Assembly: GCF_028463985.1 (NCBI RefSeq)
Contig: NZ_CP116766.1
Location: 1,488,001 to 1,552,000, forward strand
Origin: Neisseria lisongii
GTDB lineage: Bacteria; Pseudomonadota; Gammaproteobacteria; Burkholderiales; Neisseriaceae
Direction of reading: 5' to 3'
DNA length: 64,000 nt
Shown here: positions 58,579 to 64,000 of the stretch, one piece after another
Layout: every line of letters begins with the position of its first letter
How positions within the stretch are numbered: position 1 is the stretch's first letter
Translations under genes and position numbers: made by a program
Notes under the pieces: generated by a model
Seen by the model: only the letters and a program-made list of their open reading frames with translations
The model's database searches: none
Told to the model about the DNA's origin: nothing

Positions 58579-59754
58579 TTAAGGTGCATATTCGGCAAAC
58601 AGCTGCTCAATCAAGGCATCGATTTCCGACCAATCCACTGTTTCGGCCTGCGGTTGCACCGTTTTTCCGGTAGCGGTCTGATGTTCACCGGCGGCCGCCA
58701 CATCAACTTTGGCCGTCATCGACAAACCGACCCGCAGCGGGTGGGCTTTCAGCTCTTGTTCGTCAAGCATAATCCGCACCGGCACACGCTGCACCACTTT
58801 AATCCAGTTGCCGGTGGCGTTTTGCGCCGGCAACAGCGAAAATGCGCTGCCCGTACCTGCCGAAAGGCCGCTGATTCTGCCGTGATACACCACGCTGCTG
58901 CCGTATAAGTCCGCCGTCAATTCCACCGGTTGGCCGATTTTCATTTTGCGCAGTTGAGATTCTTTAAAGTTGGCATCGACCCACAGATTATCCAGCGGCA
59001 CAACTGCCATCAGCGGCGTACCCGCTGCCAGTTTTTGCCCGACCTGAACATTGCGTTTGGCGACCTGCCCTGCCATCGGCGAACGGATTTGCGTGCGTTG
59101 CAGATTCAGCCACGCATCTTTCAGACGGGTAACCGCATTCAACACCGCCGGTTGCTGGCGCAGCGGGATATTGTTGCCCAACACCGCCTGCGAAGCGGCG
59201 GACTCGGCTTCCACCGCCTTCAATGCCGCCTGCGCCTGCACCACCGCCGAACGGGCGTGTGCCAATTCTTCGCCGGAAACCGCATCAGCCGCCGCCAGCG
59301 CCTCGCGGCGTTTTAAATCGGCGGCGGCACGTTCCAAATCGGCTTTGCGTACCGACACCTGCGCTTTGGCCTGCGTGTTGACCGCTTTTTGCTGTTTGTT
59401 TTGGCGGATGGCCTGAATCAGCTCGTTTTTCGCCCGCTCGTAAGCCAGCAGAAAATCGCTGTCGTCCAACACGGCCAGCACGTCGCCTTTTTTCACCACA
59501 TCGGTATCATCAACCGATACTTTCTGCACGGTTCCCGCCACCTGCGGCGTAATCTGCACCAAATGCCCCGAAACATAAGCGTCTTCGGTTTCTTCTTCGT
59601 GCTGCCACACCAAAAAATAGGCCGCCGCCAGCGCTGCCGCTGCCGCCGCAAACAGCAGCGTTACCGCAATCAGATTACGTTTGCGTTTCGATTTCGACTT
59701 GAGCGGTACGGTTTCATGGTGAACGGGATTGTCTGCTTTCGTATTCATCTTCAA
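58579..59754 (-). CDS. farA: Membrane fusion protein FarA (EmrA/HlyD family)
   Basis: FarA links FarB to the outer-membrane channel MtrE. The 391 residues have an N-terminal membrane anchor (NLIAVTLLFAAAAAALAAAYF), a biotinyl-lipoyl-like half (SGHLVQITPQVAGTVQKVSV and TDVVKKGDVLAVLDDSDFLL), a long alpha-hairpin of about 110-210 rich in Ala, Gln and Lys, and the second lipoyl half (TQIRSPMAGQVAKRNVQVGQ). No farR is seen in this window. Confidence 0.9.
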   Translation of the reverse strand: MKMNTKADNPVHHETVPLKSKSKRKRNLIAVTLLFAAAAAALAAAYFLVWQHEEETEDAYVSGHLVQITPQVAGTVQKVSVDDTDVVKKGDVLAVLDDSDFLLAYERAKNELIQAIRQNKQQKAVNTQAKAQVSVRKADLERAAADLKRREALAAADAVSGEELAHARSAVVQAQAALKAVEAESAASQAVLGNNIPLRQQPAVLNAVTRLKDAWLNLQRTQIRSPMAGQVAKRNVQVGQKLAAGTPLMAVVPLDNLWVDANFKESQLRKMKIGQPVELTADLYGSSVVYHGRISGLSAGTGSAFSLLPAQNATGNWIKVVQRVPVRIMLDEQELKAHPLRVGLSMTAKVDVAAAGEHQTATGKTVQPQAETVDWSEIDALIEQLFAEYAP

Positions 59755-59966
59755 TATCCTGATATTTCTGCTCCGTCTGAACCAGACGGACCGGTTATTC
59801 TATAACCCGAGCATACCTCAGGCAAGCATAAACGGGTAAAAAATGCCTTATTTTCTAAGGCTTTTACTCGAAAAACGGCCGCCCAATGCCGTCTGAAAAC
59901 CGCCGCAGGCAAACAAATCCAATCGGCTTTTCTACACAAACCCGCTGATTTATATTACAATCCGCC

Positions 59967-60005
59967 GCCCGTGGTTCGAAAACCTCCCACATTAAAAAAC
60001 TAAGG
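59967..60005 (+). promoter_or_regulatory. preQ1-I riboswitch upstream of queF
   Basis: GTGGTTCGAAAACCTCCCAC forms the P1 stem (GTGG with CCAC) and loop. It is followed by the hallmark A-rich tail AAAAAACTAAGGA. Loop CCU can pair with AGG of the tail, which is also the Shine-Dalgarno of queF, so bound preQ1 would hide the ribosome site. The match to the preQ1-I consensus is close, and the downstream genes belong to queuosine metabolism. Confidence 0.9.
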
Positions 60006-60012
60006 AAAAATC

Positions 60013-60486
60013 ATGTCCCGCAACAACCAAGAGCTGAACGGCATTTCGCTGTTGGGCAACCAACACACGCAATATCCGACCGAATATGCACCGGAAATCC
60101 TCGAAGCCTTCGACAACAAACACCCCAGCAACGACTATTTCGTCAAATTCGTCTGTCCCGAATTTACCAGCCTTTGCCCGATGACCGGCCAGCCCGACTT
60201 CGCCACCATCGTGATCCGCTATATTCCCGACATCAAAATGGTGGAAAGCAAATCGCTGAAACTCTATCTCTTCAGCTTCCGCAACCACGGCGACTTTCAT
60301 GAAGACTGCGTCAATATCATCATGAAAGATTTGATTGCGCTGATGAACCCGAAATACATCGAAGTATTCGGCGAATTCACCCCGCGCGGCGGCATCGCCA
60401 TCCACCCGTTTGCCAACTACGGCCGTGCCGGCACCGAGTTTGAAACCCTCGCCCGCCAACGCCTGTTCCAACACGACGCCCAATAA
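60013..60486 (+). CDS. queF: NADPH-dependent preQ0 reductase QueF
   Basis: QueF reduces the nitrile of 7-cyano-7-deazaguanine to preQ1 in queuosine synthesis. The 157 residues are the short unimodular (type I) form. Catalytic Cys55 lies in [20 protein letters not shown] with Asp62, and the QueF signature [20 protein letters not shown] follows near residue 80. The ribosome site AAGGA is part of the upstream riboswitch. Confidence 0.97.
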   Translation: MSRNNQELNGISLLGNQHTQYPTEYAPEILEAFDNKHPSNDYFVKFVCPEFTSLCPMTGQPDFATIVIRYIPDIKMVESKSLKLYLFSFRNHGDFHEDCVNIIMKDLIALMNPKYIEVFGEFTPRGGIAIHPFANYGRAGTEFETLARQRLFQHDAQ

Positions 60487-60569
60487 CCCCTAGGCCGCAA
60501 ACTGCACCTGAACGCCTGATTTTCAGACGGCCTCAGGTCGCTCAGGCCGTCTGAAAACCGGTAAAAACC

Positions 60570-61250
60570 ATGTACACATTTACCCAAGCCCAACAGCAAA
60601 AAGCCCTTTTCTGGCTGATTCAGTTTCACATTCTGATTATCGCCGCCAGCAACTATCTGGTGCAGTTTCCCTTCGACATCTTCGGCGTACACACCACTTG
60701 GGGCGCATTTACCTTCCCGTTTATTTTTCTGGCAACCGATTTGACCGTCCGCATTTTCGGCTCGCAACTGGCACGCCGCATCATCTTCTGGGTCATGTTC
60801 CCCGCCCTGCTGCTTTCCTACATCGTATCCGTCTTATTCAGCAACGGCGCATGGACAGGCTGGGCATCGCTCACCCAATTCAGCACCTTTGTCGGCCGCA
60901 TCGCCCTCGCCAGCTTCTGCGCCTACGCACTCGGCCAGATTTTAGACATCTTCGTTTTCAACAAACTGCGCCGGCTTCCGTCATGGTGGATCGCCCCCAC
61001 CGCCTCCATCATCGCCGGTAACGCCTTAGACACCCTGATGTTTTTCAGCGTCGCCTTCTACGCCAGCAGCGATCCCTTTATGGCCGCACACTGGCCCGGC
61101 ATCGCCTTTGTCGATTACCTGTTCAAACTCACCATCTGCACCCTGTTTTTCCTCCCCGCCTACGGCCTGCTGCTCAACCTGCTGACCAAAAAACTCACCA
61201 CCCTGAGCCAAACCCGCCCGATTGCGGAAACAGTGGAACAAAACGTCTGA
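60570..61250 (+). CDS. Queuosine precursor transporter (YhhQ/QPTR family)
   Basis: YhhQ-family membrane proteins (COG1738) import queuosine precursors such as preQ0 or preQ1. The 226 residues have about six membrane spans. The N-terminal region has NYLVQFPFDIFGVHTTWGAF and FLATDLTVRIFGSQLARRII, the family signature with conserved Asp and Arg, and DTLMFFSVAFYAS later. It follows queF by 83 bp with an inverted DUS in between, so the riboswitch may govern both genes. Confidence 0.92.
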   Translation: MYTFTQAQQQKALFWLIQFHILIIAASNYLVQFPFDIFGVHTTWGAFTFPFIFLATDLTVRIFGSQLARRIIFWVMFPALLLSYIVSVLFSNGAWTGWASLTQFSTFVGRIALASFCAYALGQILDIFVFNKLRRLPSWWIAPTASIIAGNALDTLMFFSVAFYASSDPFMAAHWPGIAFVDYLFKLTICTLFFLPAYGLLLNLLTKKLTTLSQTRPIAETVEQNV

Positions 61251-61265
61251 TTGATTTCCGAAAAC

Positions 61266-61313
61266 AAACCCCAAGCCGTCTGAAAACGATCGTTTTCAGA
61301 CGGCTTGGGGTTT
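61266..61313. terminator. 48-bp perfect palindrome with inverted DUS, bidirectional terminator
   Basis: AAACCCCAAGCCGTCTGAAA continues to ACGAT and is followed at once by its exact complement, with no loop other than the central CGATCG. It ends both convergent genes (transporter and prlC); the T-run after GGGG serves the plus strand. Confidence 0.85.
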
Positions 61314-61389
61314 TTACAGCCGCCGAATGTTACATAAAAACAGCCGGACAGTATTTCCATACACTATCCGACTGTTTTCACTGCAAAAA

Positions 61390-63435
61390 CTACGCTGCTT
61401 TAAATCCGCTGTGGCGCAATAAAGCGTCTATGCTCGGTTCTCTGCCGCGGAAGGCTTTGAACGATTCGGCGGCGCTGCGGCCGCCGCCGACGGCGAGGAT
61501 TTCCCGCCAGAAGCGTTTGCCGGTGGCTCGGACATCGTCGCTTTCTTCAAAGGCGGCGTAAGCGTCGGCGCTCAATACTTCGGCCCAAGCGTAGCTGTAA
61601 TAGCCTGCGGAATAGCCGCCGGCGAAGATGTGGCCGAAGCTGTTGGCAAAGCGGTTGTAGGTCGGCGGAATGCTGACGGCAACTTCTTGGCGTACACTGT
61701 CCAACACCGCTGCCCAGTTTTTCAGACGGCCTTGGTCGCTTTCGCTGTAAATCAGCATGTCGAACAGGGCAAATTCCATTTGGCGCACCATAAACATGCC
61801 CCGTTGGAAGTTTTTGGCGGCAACCATTTTGTCGAACAAGGCTTGCGGCAAGGCTGCGCCGGTTTCTTCGTGGGCGGACATTTCCGCCAACACATCGTAT
61901 TCCCAAACGAAGTTTTCCATAAACTGGCTCGGTAATTCGACTGCGTCCCATTCCACGCCGTTGATGCCGCTCACGCCCAATTCTTCTTCCTGCGTCAGCA
62001 AGTGGTGCAGGCCGTGGCCCATTTCGTGGAACAGGGTCAGGATTTCGTCGTGGCTCAGGCGGGCTTCTTTTCCGGCCAGCGGCGGGGTGAAGTTGCACAC
62101 CAAATAGGCGGTCGGGATTTGCAGCTGTCCGGCTTTTTCGCCGTCGGCAAAGCGGCGGCGGCCTTTGTAGTCGTTCATCCATGCGCCGCCCCGCTTGCCT
62201 TCGCGGGCGTATAAATCGAGATACACGCCGCCGATGATGGCACCACCGTTTTCCAATTCAAAATAACGCACGTCTTTATGCCAAACCGGTACGGTTTTTT
62301 CGATAAAGTTTACACCGTATAAACGGTTGATTTGGGCAAACAGACCCGCCAGCACTTTGCCGGCCGGAAAATATTTTTTCACTTCGGTTTCGCTGAAGGA
62401 ATATTTGGCTTGGCGCAGTTTTTCGCCGGCGTATGCCAAATCCCACGATTGGAAATCGGCAATGCCCAAAGTATCGGCGGCAAAGGCTTTGACTTCGGCA
62501 AAATCCTGTTCGGCAAACGGTTTGGCCTGTGCCGCCAGATTGCGCAGAAACGCCAAAACCTGTGCGGGTGTGTCGGCCATTTTGGTGGCCAGCGACAATT
62601 CGGCGTAATTGTCGAAACCGAGCAGGTGTGCCGTTTCCAGCCCGATTTCCAGACAGCGGTCGATATTGGCGGTATTGTCGAATTTGCCTTCGTTGCTCAA
62701 TTCGCTGGCACGGGTAACGTAGGCACGGTACATCTGTTCCCGCAGCGCACGGTTGTCGGCATATTGCATAACCGCCAGATAATGCGGCATTTGCAGGCCG
62801 ATTTTGTAGCCGGTTTTGCCTTCGGCTTGGGCGGCGGCGGCAAACATCGCCAGCGCATCTTCCTGAATGCCCGCCAATTCGGCGGCATCGTCGAAATACA
62901 GGGCGAATGCGTCGGTTGCGTCCAATACGTTTTGCGAAAATTGCGCCGACAGTTGGGCGCTTTCAGTTTGCAACGCCGCCAATTTCGCCTGCTGTTCGGG
63001 CGGCAACTCGGCACCGCTCAACACGAAATCACGCAAATCATGGTTTAACTTGGTCTGCTGCGCCGGTGTCAGCTTGGCAAAGGCTTCAGAGGCCTTAATC
63101 GCTTTAAACCGTTCGTATAATTCGATATCTTGCGAGATTTCGCTGAAAAATACGGTTACTTCGGGCATTAATTCGTTATACACCGCCCGCAGTTGCGGCG
63201 TGTCCACCACCGAATTCAAATGGGCAACCACGCCCCAAATGCGGCCGACACGTTCGGTAATGTCGGTCAGGCGTTCGACCGTATTCAGCCAAGTGGTTTG
63301 CGGCTGCGCCTTCACCGCCGCCACTGCTTCCCGTGCCTGCTGCATGGCACTTTGCAGCGCCGGTTTGATGTGTTCGGTCTGAATGCGGTCAAACGCCGGT
63401 TCGTCGCCGAGTTGTAATAAAACGTTGTCGTTCAT
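61390..63435 (-). CDS. prlC: Oligopeptidase A PrlC (M3 zinc metallopeptidase)
   Basis: PrlC degrades cytosolic oligopeptides, including cleaved signal peptides. The 681 residues match the family. The zinc motif is HEMGHGLHHLL (near residue 470), with the third ligand Glu downstream in ELPSQFMENFVWEYDVLAEM. DLYAREGKRGGAWMNDYKGR and GYYSYAWAEVLSADAYAAFE are M3 signatures. It converges on the transporter gene. Nothing but repeats lies upstream in the window. Confidence 0.96.
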   Translation of the reverse strand: MNDNVLLQLGDEPAFDRIQTEHIKPALQSAMQQAREAVAAVKAQPQTTWLNTVERLTDITERVGRIWGVVAHLNSVVDTPQLRAVYNELMPEVTVFFSEISQDIELYERFKAIKASEAFAKLTPAQQTKLNHDLRDFVLSGAELPPEQQAKLAALQTESAQLSAQFSQNVLDATDAFALYFDDAAELAGIQEDALAMFAAAAQAEGKTGYKIGLQMPHYLAVMQYADNRALREQMYRAYVTRASELSNEGKFDNTANIDRCLEIGLETAHLLGFDNYAELSLATKMADTPAQVLAFLRNLAAQAKPFAEQDFAEVKAFAADTLGIADFQSWDLAYAGEKLRQAKYSFSETEVKKYFPAGKVLAGLFAQINRLYGVNFIEKTVPVWHKDVRYFELENGGAIIGGVYLDLYAREGKRGGAWMNDYKGRRRFADGEKAGQLQIPTAYLVCNFTPPLAGKEARLSHDEILTLFHEMGHGLHHLLTQEEELGVSGINGVEWDAVELPSQFMENFVWEYDVLAEMSAHEETGAALPQALFDKMVAAKNFQRGMFMVRQMEFALFDMLIYSESDQGRLKNWAAVLDSVRQEVAVSIPPTYNRFANSFGHIFAGGYSAGYYSYAWAEVLSADAYAAFEESDDVRATGKRFWREILAVGGGRSAAESFKAFRGREPSIDALLRHSGFKAA

Positions 63436-63465
63436 CTTGTTTTCCTTAATTGATAATCCGTGCAG

Positions 63466-63835
63466 GCCGTCTGAAAACGAGCAAAGCGAGTTTCTGCGCA
63501 GCTAAAACCGTAGGTTTCGCCAAAATAAGCAAAGCGAATTTCAGCGAAGCTATAGTGGGTTCAATTCAAAAGAGGACAAGGCGGCGAGCCGCAGACAGTA
63601 CAGGTAGTACGACAAGGCGAGCCAACGCTGTAGTCTTTTGAAGTGAACCCGCTATAAAAACAGGCAATAAACCGCTATATGGTGGCGGATTGGGAAAATT
63701 AAAGCAAAACCGCCGAACTCTGTTTAAACTCGCTCTGCTCATTTTAGCTTCGCTGAAACTGGCTCTGCTCATTTTGGCGAAACCTGCGGTTTTAGCTGCG
63801 CAGAAATTCGTTTCACTCATTTTCAGACGGCCTGT
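63466..63835. repeat. DUS-linked short repeats at the window end, no gene
   Basis: Units such as GAGCAAAGCGAGTTTCTGCG and CGCAGCTAAAACC recur at 63478-63510, and in reverse (CTCGCTCTGCTCATTTTAGC, GGCTCTGCTCATTTTGGCG) at 63729-63785, followed by an inverted DUS. The same unit lies next to DUS at 18703, 23566, 39945 and 58538. Open frames here encode only repeats of this unit. The last bases hold TTCGACTACA twice (63971-63990). I see no gene from 63436 to 64000. Confidence 0.7.
63551..63656. mobile_element. Correia element (CREE), 106 bp, upstream of prlC
   Basis: Ends TATAGTGGGTTCAATTCAAA and the complement of TATAGCGGGTTCACTTCAAA; interior GGACAAGGCGGCGAGCCGCA and GGCGAGCCAACGCTGTAG. Short form. 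Confidence 0.92.
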
Positions 63836-64000
63836 TTTCGGATTTAACCATCCTCCGCTGATTTTATTCAAACTGAATCAAACCATCATTTCCCGATTAT
63901 CAATACCCTCTTGCAAATATTTTGTGCCACTAATTTATATATAAATAAAATTTTGTTGTTATTTTTAGGTTTCGACTACATTCGACTACAAACACTCTTT

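Noticed and set aside
63690..63944. An 84-codon hydrophobic frame (LALLILA repeats)
   Set aside because: It is a translation of the DUS-linked repeat unit with no ribosome site or domain.

Overview
The window is chromosomal DNA of a Neisseria species or a close Neisseriaceae relative. The 12-mer DNA uptake sequence AGGCCGTCTGAA (AG dialect, with a minority of AT forms) occurs dozens of times, often as inverted pairs between genes. The gene content fits the genus: a neisserial-order dcw cluster, pilF/pilG/pilD, a PorB-type porin, farAB, and comEA beside an rRNA operon. The dialect points to an AG-DUS commensal or animal species rather than the meningococcus or gonococcus; I cannot name the species.

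Layout. 1-8.5 kb (minus strand) is the start of the division and cell-wall cluster: mraZ, rsmH, ftsL, ftsI/penA, murE, murF, a small membrane protein, and mraY cut by the window edge. A strong promoter with MraZ boxes drives it. 8.7-13.7 kb holds a MidA-type methyltransferase, a membrane protein, tRNA-Phe, a Phd/VapC toxin-antitoxin pair and a K+/H+ antiporter. 14-18.6 kb is pilF-pilG-pilD-coaE. 18.6-28.3 kb is rich in mobile DNA: two near-identical IS110-family units flank yacG, a DMT transporter, a 22-codon ORF, ispH and lspA. The porin follows, then a nested graveyard of a broken IS630-family element, MITEs and an IS110 remnant. 28.3-33.8 kb holds a TerC/CorC protein, tRNA-Asn, rlmD, an L,D-transpeptidase and argC. 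34-43.8 kb is a catabolic island: iclR, gabD, gabT, an APC permease, csiR, glaH (csiD) and lhgO. 43.9-49.5 kb holds dxs, an MliC-like lipoprotein, xerC, fba and comEA. 49.6-55.1 kb is a complete rRNA operon on the minus strand (16S, tRNA-Ile, tRNA-Ala, 23S, 5S). The end holds coaBC, farB/farA, queF and a queuosine-precursor transporter behind a preQ1-I riboswitch, and prlC, then repeats.

How the genes work together. The gab/gla island can take 5-aminovalerate or GABA through GabT and GabD, and glutarate through GlaH and LhgO, to succinate and 2-oxoglutarate. This is the E. coli csiD-lhgO-gabDTP-csiR logic with a different gene order and transporter and an added IclR regulator.

The most unusual content is a web of elements bounded by TATAGT-type inverted repeats. 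They include four Correia elements and several relics, a second GC-rich MITE family with G-quadruplex motifs, IS110 units that carry their own DUS and a candidate guide RNA, an internally deleted IS110 derivative, and an IS630 element whose ends match the MITE ends. Several of these elements supply the stop codons of neighbouring genes.
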